A stretch of DNA of 64,000 bases from Pseudolabrys sp. (GTDB taxonomy: Bacteria > Pseudomonadota > Alphaproteobacteria > Rhizobiales > Xanthobacteraceae): assembly GCA_026125895.1 (NCBI GenBank), contig JAHCKG010000001.1, positions 186,001 through 250,000 on the forward strand, given 5' to 3'. Numbering within the stretch: the first letter of the stretch is position 1; every line of letters begins with the position of its first letter. This document shows, in pieces, positions 8,816 to 17,846 of the stretch. The translations under genes were made by a program, and so were the position numbers. Below the pieces are notes generated by a model. It was not told the origin of the DNA. It made no database searches and was given only the letters and a program-made list of their open reading frames with translations.

Positions 8816-9550
8816 TCAGGCCGACAGGCCGCCGTCGATGGCGGTTTCCGAACCGGTGATAAAGCTGCTGTCGTCGCTGAGCAGAAAGACGATCAGGTTG
8901 GCGACGTCCTCGACAGTGCCGGCCCGGCCGAGCGGAATGCTCTTCTGCCGCATCTCGAAATGTTCATGCGACATGGCCGACAGCATCGGCGTGTCGATGA
9001 AAGCCGGGTGGATCGAGTTCACGCGGATATTTCGAGGCGCTAGTTCGACGGCAGCGGTTCGCGTCATGCCGCGTACGGCCCACTTGGTGGCGGTGTAGGC
9101 AATGCCCTTGGTGCCCCGCAGGCCCGATAGCGACGAGAGGTTGACGATTGAAGCGCCGTCCGCCGGCGCCGCCTTCTGCACGAACTGGATGCCGAGAAGC
9201 GTGCCGAGCTGATTGATCCGCACGGTGCGTTCGAAAAACGCCACGTCGGTGTCCTCGATCAGGCGGGGGTCATAGATACCGGCGCTGTTGACGAGCCCGT
9301 GCACGCCGCCTTCCGACCGGCAGAGTTTGGCGAGCTCGCTCCATTGACCTTCATCGCCGACGTCGTGAAGGAAAAATCGCGCATCCGGCAACTCGGAGGC
9401 CAGCTTCTCGCCGGCATCGCGCTGAATGTCGGTGACGATGACGCGCGCACCTTCGGCTGCCGCCTGACGCGCCGTCTGGGCGCCAATGCCGCGTGCCGCG
9501 CCGGTTACGACGACGACGCGGCCATCCAGTCTCTTGCTTCGATCAGCCAC
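8816..9550 (-). CDS. SDR-family NAD(P)-dependent oxidoreductase
   Basis: 244-aa classical short-chain dehydrogenase. The cofactor motif TGAARGIG is near residue 16, NSAGIYD (the NAG position) near 87, the catalytic Ser lies in IVNLSSLSG, and the YTATK catalytic Tyr/Lys pair is near 150. IHPAFIDTPM and the C-terminal TGSETAIDGGLSA end the fold. It resembles 3-alpha/20-beta-hydroxysteroid-type and 3-oxoacyl-ACP-reductase-type SDRs, which act on secondary alcohols or ketones. It lies 26 nt downstream of a second SDR on the same strand, and the two probably form an operon. Confidence 0.88.
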   Translation of the reverse strand: MADRSKRLDGRVVVVTGAARGIGAQTARQAAAEGARVIVTDIQRDAGEKLASELPDARFFLHDVGDEGQWSELAKLCRSEGGVHGLVNSAGIYDPRLIEDTDVAFFERTVRINQLGTLLGIQFVQKAAPADGASIVNLSSLSGLRGTKGIAYTATKWAVRGMTRTAAVELAPRNIRVNSIHPAFIDTPMLSAMSHEHFEMRQKSIPLGRAGTVEDVANLIVFLLSDDSSFITGSETAIDGGLSA

Positions 9551-9576
9551 TTGCCAACTCCTTCAGGGGGCCGCCA

Positions 9577-10326
9577 TCAGACGGCCGGGGCGGCGACGCT
9601 CCAGCCGCCGTCGATGACCAGCGTATGTCCGTTGATGAACTCTGCATCGGGCGATGCGAGAAAGGCGATAGCTGCCGCGATGTCTTCCGGGCGGCCGAGG
9701 CGATGCCACGGCGTGCCATCGACCCAGATGCGGCGGAATTTTGGGTCGTTGCGCAGCTTGTCGCTGGTGAGGTTGGTCTCGACCAGACCAGGCGCCACGG
9801 CATTGCAGCGAATGCCGCGCGGGCCGTATTCGGAGGCCATCTGCCGGGTCAGGCCGGCCAGGGCCGCTTTGCTTGCGGTATAGGTCGACGTCGAGGGTGT
9901 CGCGCGGAAATTGACCACCGATGCGACGTTGATAATGCTGCTGCCCGGCTGCATGACCTGAAGCACTTCGCGCGACAGCCGGAACGGCACGGCGAAGTTG
10001 ACTTCCATGATCCGGGCGAGATTCTCGTCGTCGGTCTCGTGAACCGGCTTGGCGCCGGATATGCCAGCGTTGTTAACGAGCAGGTCGATCCTATCGAAAC
10101 GCTCCAGCGTTTGAGCGACGACGTTCTTCATCGCCGCAGAATCCGTGAGGTCACAGCGAAATTCGTGGAGTCCTCTCTCGGCTTCGGAAAGGTCGGCCAT
10201 TGGCGACTGGTCTATGGCAGCAATCGTCCATCCACCGGCACACAGGCGCAGCGCCGTGGCGCGCCCGATTCCGCGAGCTGCGCCGGTGACGATAGCGATG
10301 CGGGAAGAAGCTGAGGTGGCAGCCAT
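9577..10326 (-). CDS. SDR-family NAD(P)-dependent oxidoreductase
   Basis: 249-aa classical short-chain dehydrogenase. TGAARGIGRATAL is near residue 13, NNAGISG near 88, the catalytic Ser lies in IINVASVVN, YTASK is near 155, and the fold ends GHTLVIDGGWSVAAPAV. The start at 10326 is chosen because GGGGAGA precedes it at a good distance and the cofactor motif then falls at the usual place; in-frame codons further upstream lack this. It is the first gene of the SDR pair and lies next to the CysB-like regulator. Confidence 0.87.
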   Translation of the reverse strand: MAATSASSRIAIVTGAARGIGRATALRLCAGGWTIAAIDQSPMADLSEAERGLHEFRCDLTDSAAMKNVVAQTLERFDRIDLLVNNAGISGAKPVHETDDENLARIMEVNFAVPFRLSREVLQVMQPGSSIINVASVVNFRATPSTSTYTASKAALAGLTRQMASEYGPRGIRCNAVAPGLVETNLTSDKLRNDPKFRRIWVDGTPWHRLGRPEDIAAAIAFLASPDAEFINGHTLVIDGGWSVAAPAV

Positions 10327-10482
10327 CTGTCTCGTTCTCCCCAAGGCGGGCGCCATTGTTTGTGATCGTCGCATGGCGCCGCGCGGAACCTGGAGAGCGT
10401 ATCAAATGGCGAAGGCGAGGCTCCTAGAACATTTATTCATGCTGCTATTCGTTGCGGCGCCTTCGATCCCATCTGAGACTTA

Positions 10483-11439
10483 TTATCTTTCCGGCTCATC
10501 AGGCTCAGGCTTCACCGTGGCGCTCTCCTTGGCGGTGACGATCTTGTTGCGCGTCAGCTTGGGCGACAGGATGTTCATGAAGTCGATCTCGAGCTTACGC
10601 AGATACGCGCTCTTGCGGAACGTGACATAGGCCGTGCTCGACGGAAAAAGATGGCTGACATCGCGGGCCTCCAGGTCGCCGTCATGCGCGGGATCGACGG
10701 CGATCGAAGCGAGGATGGCAATGCCCAGACCCAGCTCGACATAGGTCTTTGCGACGTCGGAATCGACCCCGGAAAAGGGGATGGTGGGCTTGATGCCTTC
10801 CTTCATAAAGGCTTCGAGGATGCTCCAGCCGCCGCTGCGGAAGCTGTCGTGGGCGATGATCGGATAAGCCGAAAGATCGCGGAGGCTGAGCTTCTTCAGC
10901 TTGAGCAGCGGATGATCCTTCTTGGCAATCACGCTGCGCGTCACGGTAAGGCACGGCAGCTTGACCAGGCCGAGAAAGGTCTTCAATCCGCCGGTCGCCA
11001 CGCCGATGTCGGCGAGCCCGGCCTGCACATACTCATGAGCCTCGGTGGGATTGCCCTGCATCAGGCCGATCTGCACCCCAGGGTACTTCTGCAGGAAAGT
11101 CTTGACGACGCGCGGCAGCACGTAGCGCGCGAATGTGTGCGTTGTTGCAATAATAAGTTTGCCGCCTGCCTCGCTGTTATAGTCGTTACGGACTTTCTTG
11201 ATGTCGGCAATGCCGGAAAAGATCATGTCGGCGATCTTGATGACCTCGTGACCGGGATCGGTCACGCCGACGATGCGATTGCGGGTGCGCTCGAAAATGT
11301 CGAAGCCGAGCTCCAGCTCGAGAAGGCGGATTTGTTTGCTGATGCCCGGCTGGGATGTATGGAGGACTTCGGCAGCTGCGGATATGTGATTTCCCGACCG
11401 GAACACCTCGAGGATGTATTTCAACTGATGAAGCTGCAT
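10483..11439 (-). CDS. LysR-family regulator, CysB-like
   Basis: 318-aa LysR-type regulator. The N-terminal winged helix-turn-helix reads MQLHQLKYILEVFRSGNHISAAAEVLHTSQPGISKQIR in parts; the TSQPGISKQ recognition-helix pattern is that of CysB/Cbl. The effector domain begins KLIIATTHTFARYVLP near residue 92, matching the CysB 'TTHTQARY' strand. The start at 11439 is preferred over an upstream in-frame codon because the HTH begins there and GGGAAGG precedes it. It is transcribed away from the Baeyer-Villiger monooxygenase at 11712, so it is likely to control that gene, the SDR pair or both through the 272-nt gap. A sulfur-related effector is possible by homology but not shown. Confidence 0.85.
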   Translation of the reverse strand: MQLHQLKYILEVFRSGNHISAAAEVLHTSQPGISKQIRLLELELGFDIFERTRNRIVGVTDPGHEVIKIADMIFSGIADIKKVRNDYNSEAGGKLIIATTHTFARYVLPRVVKTFLQKYPGVQIGLMQGNPTEAHEYVQAGLADIGVATGGLKTFLGLVKLPCLTVTRSVIAKKDHPLLKLKKLSLRDLSAYPIIAHDSFRSGGWSILEAFMKEGIKPTIPFSGVDSDVAKTYVELGLGIAILASIAVDPAHDGDLEARDVSHLFPSSTAYVTFRKSAYLRKLEIDFMNILSPKLTRNKIVTAKESATVKPEPDEPER

Positions 11440-11711
11440 TGAGCCTTCCCGGTGTGCGGACGTTTCCTTTATCGTTGCGAACACTTTACAGGGCGGCGCT
11501 GCGCACATCAAAGCGCATTGCACCCGCGATTTGTTCGCGAGGGCGGACCGGTCCGACCAAAGGCGTGCTTCTCTGCTTCAAGATGGGTTGCGGTAGGGCT
11601 GACTGCGACTAAAGCGAGCATCGCACGCAGTATGCCGCTCGGGAATTCTAGCAGCAAACAAACTCCGTCGACGCTTCCAACAGGCTCGATTACGGTTTTG
11701 CATTCATCTCT

Positions 11712-13586
11712 ATGAAAGCTAACGAACAAATGACTTCGCGCACCACGGCCGAACAGGTCGATCCATTCCTGATTGTCGCTTCGCTTGCTTCGCGCGGTGT
11801 CGATGACGGACTGCTCGACGAGGCGGCGCCCTATGCCATGCGCGGCATGGCGCGTGTCGCCACCGACATGCCGGCGGACTTGCGCCGCAAGGTAGTCGAC
11901 AGGTTGCTGGCCGATCTGAGCGCGGGACCTGCAAAGCCACTGCCGGCCAACGATGGGAGGTGGCGCAAGATCATTGACTTCGCGACCGGAGCCAGCGTGC
12001 CGGACGAGTATGTCGACATGCTCACCGAGGAGGCGGGGCTGCTGCCGCGCCGCGAGTTCAGGGAAAAGCCGGCGGTCGTCAAACGCCAAGGTCCGCAGGT
12101 CGCCATTGTCGGCGCCGGTCTCTCTGGGATCGGCCTTGCCATTTATCTGAAGCAGGCTGGTATCCCGTTCGTCATCTACGAAAAGAACATGGGCCCGGGC
12201 GGCACCTGGTGGGATAACCGCTATCCCGGTTGCGGCGTTGACACCACCACGCATCTCTATTCCTACAGTTTCGCCCTCAACCCGTCCTGGACACGCTATT
12301 TCGCCAAGCAGGGCGAACTGATGAGTTACATCGAGGCTTGCATCGATTGCTTCGGACTGCGGCCACACATCAAGTTTGGCTGCTCGGTGTCCGGCGCCGA
12401 GTATGATGCGGCGAACCAGCAGTGGCGGCTTACTCTGACGGCTGGCGGAGAGACATCGCAGCAGACCGCTGATGTGCTGGTGAGCGCGGTTGGCCAACTC
12501 AACGTGCCGTCAATTCCGCCGATCAAGGGCCTCGACAATTTCGCCGGCGACGTCGTGCATACGGCGCGGTGGCGGTCCGATATCGATGTGGCGGGCAAGC
12601 GGGTGGCGCTGATCGGGTCGGGCGCCAGCGCGGTGCAGGTCGGGCCGAGCATCGCGCCTGCAGTTTCGCGTCTGTTGGCTTTTCAGCGCTCGCCGCAATG
12701 GCTGTCGTCGCGGCCGTTGTATCACCAGTCGACGCGGAAAGAGGATCTCTGGGCTTTCGAGAATGTGCCCCTGTACCTGAAATGGTACCGCCTGACGCTG
12801 TACTGGACCTTCGGCGACCGGCTCTACAACGTGTTGATGATGGAGAACGGTCCGTCCGGCCGTCAGGTCTCGGCGCAAAGTGACGACCTGCGGCGGATGT
12901 TCACGACCTATATCAACGAGAAGCTTGCCGGTCGCCCGGACCTGATCGCGAAATCGACGCCCGATTATCCGCCCATGGCGAAGCGCGTGCCGATCGATTT
13001 CGGCTGGTACGACATGTTGAAGCGCGACAATGTCGATCTAATCACAGACGCGATCGACCATATTGAAGCCGACGCCGTTGTGACTGCCGACGGCCGCCGC
13101 CATCCGGTCGACGCGATTGTTCTGGCGACCGGCTTCCAGGCGACGCGCATGTTGCAGAGCGTATCGATCCGTGGCCGCGACGGCGCCGAATTGCAAAGTG
13201 TGTGGTCGGGCGACGACCCGCGCGCTTATCTCGGCTTGATGGTGCCGGGCTTCCCCAACCACTTCATCATGTACGGTCCGAACACCAATCTCGGCCACGG
13301 CGGCAGCCTGATCTTCCAGATCGAATGCCAAGCCCGCTATATCACGGCGGCCGTCGGCCACATGGTGGAGACGGGCGCCCGCGAGCTCGAAGTGCGGCAA
13401 GACGTCTACGAAGACTACAATGAGAAGCTGGACGCACTGCTCGATCGCACCGTGTGGAATTCGCCCGGCGTCAACAATTGGTTCAAGAACAGCCGCGGCC
13501 GGGTTGCCACCAATTCACCCTGGCGTCTGGTCGACTACTGGCGGCTGACGCGAAAATTCAATCCAGCCGATTGCACCGCTGCCTGA
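11712..13586 (+). CDS. Flavin-containing Baeyer-Villiger monooxygenase, HAPMO-like
   Basis: 624-aa FAD/NADPH monooxygenase that inserts oxygen next to a ketone carbonyl, giving an ester or lactone. An N-terminal extension of about 130 aa precedes the FAD motif VAIVGAGLSGIG, an arrangement typical of 4-hydroxyacetophenone monooxygenase. The Baeyer-Villiger fingerprint reads FAGDVVHTARW (near residue 277), followed by the NADPH motif ALIGSGASAVQ and the ATGF motif ILATGFQAT. The tail GLMVPGFPNHFIMYGPNTN is also family-typical. It lies beside an aldehyde dehydrogenase and two SDRs, a natural set for turning a secondary alcohol into a ketone, then an ester, then an acid. The real substrate is unknown. 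Confidence 0.87.
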   Translation: MKANEQMTSRTTAEQVDPFLIVASLASRGVDDGLLDEAAPYAMRGMARVATDMPADLRRKVVDRLLADLSAGPAKPLPANDGRWRKIIDFATGASVPDEYVDMLTEEAGLLPRREFREKPAVVKRQGPQVAIVGAGLSGIGLAIYLKQAGIPFVIYEKNMGPGGTWWDNRYPGCGVDTTTHLYSYSFALNPSWTRYFAKQGELMSYIEACIDCFGLRPHIKFGCSVSGAEYDAANQQWRLTLTAGGETSQQTADVLVSAVGQLNVPSIPPIKGLDNFAGDVVHTARWRSDIDVAGKRVALIGSGASAVQVGPSIAPAVSRLLAFQRSPQWLSSRPLYHQSTRKEDLWAFENVPLYLKWYRLTLYWTFGDRLYNVLMMENGPSGRQVSAQSDDLRRMFTTYINEKLAGRPDLIAKSTPDYPPMAKRVPIDFGWYDMLKRDNVDLITDAIDHIEADAVVTADGRRHPVDAIVLATGFQATRMLQSVSIRGRDGAELQSVWSGDDPRAYLGLMVPGFPNHFIMYGPNTNLGHGGSLIFQIECQARYITAAVGHMVETGARELEVRQDVYEDYNEKLDALLDRTVWNSPGVNNWFKNSRGRVATNSPWRLVDYWRLTRKFNPADCTAA

Positions 13587-13613
13587 GACGGCGCTTCCAG
13601 CTGTGACGAGCGG

Positions 13614-15107
13614 TCAGGTTTGGATTGCGAAGGGGTCGCGGTCTTCCTCGGAGAAGTTGATCATCACGTTCTTCGTGGTCATGAACTCGAGCATGCCTTC
13701 CTGGCCGCGCTCGCGGCCGTGGCCGCTTTCCTTGACGCCACCAAAGGGAATCTGCGCGCCGACGGCACGGTAGGTGTTAACCCACACCAACCCGGTGTGC
13801 AGTGCCTTGGCGACGCGGTGAACGCGGTTCACATCCTGCGTCCAGATGCCGGACGCCAAGCCGAATCGGGAGTCGTTGCCGATCGCGATGGCGTCTTCCT
13901 CGGTGTCGAAAGGAATGATTGCGAGCACGGGTCCGAAAATCTCTTCCTGAGCCAGCTTCATATCGTTGCGTACGTCGGCGAAGATGGTCGGCTGGATGAA
14001 AAGTCCGTTGCCAAGGTCGCCTCCTGTCGCGCGCTCGCCGCCGGTCATCAGCCGGGCGCCTTCCTTCTTCGCCGAGTTGATGTAACCCATGATGCGGTCG
14101 AGCTGCGGCTGGTTGGCGACCGTTCCCATCTCGGTGTTCGGATCGAGCGGGTTGCCGAGGCGGATCTTGGGTGCGCGCATGGTCAGCCGAGTCACGACCT
14201 CATTGTAAATCGGGCGCTGCACCAGCAAGCGAGAGCCGGCGATGCAGGTTTGGCCGGTGGCGGCGAAGATTCCAGCAAAGGCGCCGTTGCAGGCTTTGTC
14301 GAGGTTGGCGTCGGCGAAGATGATGTTGGGCGACTTGCCGCCGAGCTCCATGATGACGGGGGTCAGGTTCTTGCTGGCGGCGGCCGAGATCGCGCGTCCG
14401 GCGCCGGCGCTGCCGGTGAAGCTGATCTTGTCGAGGCCTGTCGCGCTGGCCAGCGCCGCGCCGGTCCGGGCGTCGCCGGTCACGACATTGAACACGCCTG
14501 CCGGGAAGCCGGCTTGCTCCATCAGCTTGCCGAATTCCAGCGTCGTTACCGAGGCGTGTTCGGACGGCTTGACGACGACGCAGTTGCCGGCAGCGAGACA
14601 GGCGGCGAGCTTGTTGCCGAGCAGGGACATCGGCGAATTCCAGGCCGTGATCAGGCCGATGACGCCGAGCGGGACCATGGCGGCGTAATCGAAGACATCC
14701 GCGCGGTCGAGCGGGATGACCTTGCCCCAGAGCTTGTCGGCATAGCCGGCATAGAAGCGCAGCACCCGCGCGAGGTAGCGCGCCTGGCCGCTGGTCTCGC
14801 GGATGACCTTGCCGTTGTCGGTGGTCTCCAGTTTACCGATCCGTTCGGCCGATGCGTCGACGAGATCGGCCAGCTTGAACATCAGCGTGGCGCGCTCGAG
14901 ACCGGTCTTGTGCTTCCAGACCCTCTCGAAAGTGTCACGGGCGGTCCGGATCGCCATGGCGACTTCATCGGCATCGGCTTGCGCGATTTCGGCCCAGGCT
15001 TGCTGCGTGAAAGGGTTGTAGGTCGGGAAGCGATCCTTGTTGCGAGGTGGCACCCAGCGGCCCCCGATGTACAAGTCGTAAGCGGGTAGCGCGACTGCCT
15101 GTTGCAC
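13614..15107 (-). CDS. NAD(P)-dependent aldehyde dehydrogenase
   Basis: 497-aa aldehyde dehydrogenase. The catalytic Cys288 lies in FAATGQTCIAG, the general-base Glu254 in MELGGKSPN, and Asn157 in TAWNSP; all are intact. The GTG start at 15107 is chosen because GGAGG lies 8 nt upstream. A longer reading from TTG at 15155 adds 16 residues with no ribosome site. It converges with the monooxygenase at 11712 and could oxidise an aldehyde formed downstream of it. The region around the catalytic Cys is nearly identical to that of the ALDH at 20011, so the two look like paralogues. Confidence 0.9.
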   Translation of the reverse strand: MQQAVALPAYDLYIGGRWVPPRNKDRFPTYNPFTQQAWAEIAQADADEVAMAIRTARDTFERVWKHKTGLERATLMFKLADLVDASAERIGKLETTDNGKVIRETSGQARYLARVLRFYAGYADKLWGKVIPLDRADVFDYAAMVPLGVIGLITAWNSPMSLLGNKLAACLAAGNCVVVKPSEHASVTTLEFGKLMEQAGFPAGVFNVVTGDARTGAALASATGLDKISFTGSAGAGRAISAAASKNLTPVIMELGGKSPNIIFADANLDKACNGAFAGIFAATGQTCIAGSRLLVQRPIYNEVVTRLTMRAPKIRLGNPLDPNTEMGTVANQPQLDRIMGYINSAKKEGARLMTGGERATGGDLGNGLFIQPTIFADVRNDMKLAQEEIFGPVLAIIPFDTEEDAIAIGNDSRFGLASGIWTQDVNRVHRVAKALHTGLVWVNTYRAVGAQIPFGGVKESGHGRERGQEGMLEFMTTKNVMINFSEEDRDPFAIQT

Positions 15108-15337
15108 CTTTGAATCCTCCGGATGATCGATTGGCGCGCAGATCGAGCGGCTCAAATCAACGCTCGAAGGATGCTGCTAGCGCATCATATGGAGGGGAAT
15201 AAGTGCCGATAATAACTTCTCGTTGGCGAGGATAATTAGAGATTATTGCAGCTCTTTCTCGCCTGCCGCGACAATGTCCGTGGCAGGCCATCGTGGCCGG
15301 CCCTGCAACGTGGCGTTTCTCGAGGGTTTGCGAGCCG
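15108..15337. other. Divergent promoter region
   Basis: This 230-nt gap separates the minus-strand aldehyde dehydrogenase from the plus-strand RraA-like gene. It is less GC-rich around 15180-15245 (for example ataataacttctcg and ggataattagag), where promoters for both directions would be expected. No clear operator palindrome was found by eye. Confidence 0.35.
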
Positions 15338-16054
15338 ATGTACGGTCACATCTACTATAATATCGAGCGACCGGCCCCTGCGTTGCTGGCGGCTTTCGCC
15401 GATATTCCGACCGCGACCTTGTCGGACGCCATGGGCCGGCATGGCGCTTTGGCGTCGTCGATCCGTCCGCTCTATCACGACATCCGAATGGTCGGCTGCG
15501 CGCTCACCGTGCTGTGCTTTCCCGGCGACAACCTGATGACGCACAAGGCGCTGCAGATGGTCGGCACTGGTGACGTTCTGGTCATCGACGATGGTGATTA
15601 TGACACCGGCTGCTTTGGCCATCGCAGTGCCCTGACGGCGCGCATGCGCGGCGGCGCGGGCGTCGTCGCCTCAGGCTCGATCCGCGACGCGGCTGCATTA
15701 CGGCAGGAGCGGTTTCCGGTATTTTGCCGCAGCACCTCGCCGCGCGCGCCGCAGAAGAATACGCCCGGCTCGATCAACGTGCCGGTGCAGGTCGGCGGCA
15801 TCGTCGTAGCCCCAGGTGACATCGTCGTCGGTGACGACGATGGCGTCGTCATCGTGCCGCGCGCCATGGCGGCGGCGGTGCTCGAGAAGGCCAGGCAGCG
15901 CGATGCCAAGGAGCGCGAGCAGGGGGTGACGGGCACGCCGGAATTGCCGCTCGATCCGTCCGGCGCCGCCTTGAGCCTCGACCGCCTGCTCGCCGGCAAG
16001 GTCATCGAGCATCACGAGTTCCATTCATGGGGCGTGACCGGGCGTGTCAAGTAG
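15338..16054 (+). CDS. RraA-family aldolase-like protein
   Basis: 238-aa protein of the RraA / 4-hydroxy-4-methyl-2-oxoglutarate (HMG) and 4-carboxy-4-hydroxy-2-oxoadipate (CHA) aldolase family. TLSDAMGRHGAL near residue 28, GDVLVIDDGDYDTGCFG near 80, the Arg-Asp pair in VVASGSIRDAAAL near 115, and the GDIVVGDDDGVVIVP strand near 165 are all present. The GSIRD Arg and Asp correspond to the substrate- and metal-binding residues. Family enzymes cleave tertiary-alcohol 2-oxo diacids, giving pyruvate. The ATG at 15338 is preferred over 15293 because homology begins at this position. It opens the plus-strand run leading to 27622. Confidence 0.8.
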   Translation: MYGHIYYNIERPAPALLAAFADIPTATLSDAMGRHGALASSIRPLYHDIRMVGCALTVLCFPGDNLMTHKALQMVGTGDVLVIDDGDYDTGCFGHRSALTARMRGGAGVVASGSIRDAAALRQERFPVFCRSTSPRAPQKNTPGSINVPVQVGGIVVAPGDIVVGDDDGVVIVPRAMAAAVLEKARQRDAKEREQGVTGTPELPLDPSGAALSLDRLLAGKVIEHHEFHSWGVTGRVK

Positions 16055-16179
16055 CGAGGTCCGCGCTGCATGAGTATGGCATCCAGCAATAGCTGAATTG
16101 TGAGAAGTTATGAGTTGGCCCGGTTCGCCCTTGTTACAAGCCGACGCGAGATTGGAAGTGCAGCAGGGAGCGTGCCCGG

Positions 16180-17697
16180 ATGGCGCAAGACGTGCAGACC
16201 GGTGATGAGTTCGATGTGATCGTGGTGGGCGGCGGCAACGCCGCCTTGTGCGCCGCCATCACAGCGCGCGAAGAGGGCGCGCGTGTTCTCCTGCTGGAAA
16301 GGGCTCCCGAAGACGAGCGCGGCGGCAACAGCTCGTTTACCGAAGGTCTGATGCGCTTTGTCTACTCAGGCAAGGACGACATCGTTGCGCTGTCGCCGGA
16401 TCTGACACCCGACGAACTGAACAGTGATTTCGGCGTCTATACCGAAGAGAAATTCTTCGACGACATGGCCCGCGTCACGCAGAACCGGACCGATCCGGAT
16501 CTCTGCGAAATCCTCGTCAAGCAGAGCAATGCCACGCTGCACTGGATGCGCCGCCAGGGCGTGCGCTTCCTGCCGCAGTTTGGCCGACAGGCCTTCAAGG
16601 TCGACGGCAAGTTCACCTTCTGGGGCGGCGCGACGCTTGCCGCGGTGGGCGGCGGGCGCGGACTGGTCGATCAGCTCTACCGGGCCGCCGAGAAGGCCGG
16701 CGTGACGATCCGCTACAATGCGTGGGCGCGGGATCTCATCTACACGGATGAGGGCGTCCAGGGCGTGCTGGTCAACATCAACGGCACCACGTCGCGCATC
16801 GATGCGCGCTCGGTCGTGCTGGCCTGCGGCGGCTTCGAAGCGAATGCCGCCTGGCGGGCGCGCCATCTCGGGCCGGGCTGGGATCTGGCCAAGGTGCGCG
16901 GCAGCCGTTACAACTGCGGCGACGGACTCGACATGGCGCTGCGCATCGGCGCGCAGTCCGCAGGTCATTGGTCGGGCTGCCATGCGGTCGGTTGGGAGCG
17001 TTACGCCGACGAGTTCGGCAGTTTCGACACCATGGACGACTACGAGCGCGACAACTACCCGTTCTCGATCATGGTCAATGCTGACGGCAAGCGCTTCCTC
17101 GACGAGGGCGCCGACATCCGCAACTACACCTACGCGAAGTACGGTCGCGTCATCCTGCAACAGCCCGACCAGTTCGCCTGGCAGATCTTTGACTCCTCGG
17201 TAACTCACATGTTGCGGCCGGAGTACCGGGCGCGCCGTGTCACCAAGGTCACGGCCAATACCATCGAAGAACTGGCCGACAAGATCGGCGATGTGGACCG
17301 CGACGCCCTGATCAAGACCATCAAGGACTACAACGCCTCGATCACGCGCGATGTGCCGTTCAATCCCAACAAGAAGGACGGCCGCCGTACGATCGGACTC
17401 GATGTGCCGAAGTCGAACTGGGCGGTACCGCTGGAAAATCCGCCGTTCGAAGCCTACGCAGTGACCTGCGGCGTCACCTTCACATTCGGCGGCCTCAAGG
17501 TCACCACCGACGCACAGGTGATCAACACCAGCAATCATCCAATGCCGGGCCTGTTCACCGCCGGCGAGATGCTGGGCGGCCTTTTCTACTTCAACTATCC
17601 GGGCGCCACCGGTCTCACCAGCGGTGCCGTGTTCGGACGCATCGCCGGCCGCAGTGCGGCGAGGGCTGCAGCCCAGCCGCAAACCCGGGTCGCTTGA
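16180..17697 (+). CDS. FAD-dependent flavoprotein, TcuA / fumarate-reductase-like
   Basis: 505-aa flavoprotein of the succinate dehydrogenase/fumarate reductase flavoprotein class. It begins EFDVIVVGGGNAALCAAITAREEG (FAD Rossmann motif), then LLERAPEDERGGNSSFTEG. The C-terminal GLFTAGEMLGGLFYFNYPGATGL gives the second FAD contact. GGGNAALCAA and GGNSSFTEG are typical of tricarballylate dehydrogenase TcuA and FAD-dependent 3-ketosteroid-type relatives. TcuA oxidises tricarballylate to cis-aconitate. Close by are an aconitase homologue, a PrpD homologue and Bug binding proteins, so a tricarboxylate-like substrate is plausible. The exact substrate is inferred from context only. Confidence 0.78.
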   Translation: MAQDVQTGDEFDVIVVGGGNAALCAAITAREEGARVLLLERAPEDERGGNSSFTEGLMRFVYSGKDDIVALSPDLTPDELNSDFGVYTEEKFFDDMARVTQNRTDPDLCEILVKQSNATLHWMRRQGVRFLPQFGRQAFKVDGKFTFWGGATLAAVGGGRGLVDQLYRAAEKAGVTIRYNAWARDLIYTDEGVQGVLVNINGTTSRIDARSVVLACGGFEANAAWRARHLGPGWDLAKVRGSRYNCGDGLDMALRIGAQSAGHWSGCHAVGWERYADEFGSFDTMDDYERDNYPFSIMVNADGKRFLDEGADIRNYTYAKYGRVILQQPDQFAWQIFDSSVTHMLRPEYRARRVTKVTANTIEELADKIGDVDRDALIKTIKDYNASITRDVPFNPNKKDGRRTIGLDVPKSNWAVPLENPPFEAYAVTCGVTFTFGGLKVTTDAQVINTSNHPMPGLFTAGEMLGGLFYFNYPGATGLTSGAVFGRIAGRSAARAAAQPQTRVA

Positions 17698-17846
17698 ATC
17701 GGACGTTCGGTTCCCTGGCGGTGCGGCCGGCAAGCCCCGCCGCGGGCTATGACGCAACGGGCATAGTACTATCGGCTCTCGTGCATTCTGGTCGATCCGG
17801 CGCCTCGTTAGACTTGCCCGATAAAAGACCGGAACGGAGGAAACAC

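Noticed and set aside
13620-15089. 489-aa plus-strand open frame
   Set aside because: Lies wholly antisense to a complete aldehyde dehydrogenase with intact catalytic residues; its translation has no recognisable domain.
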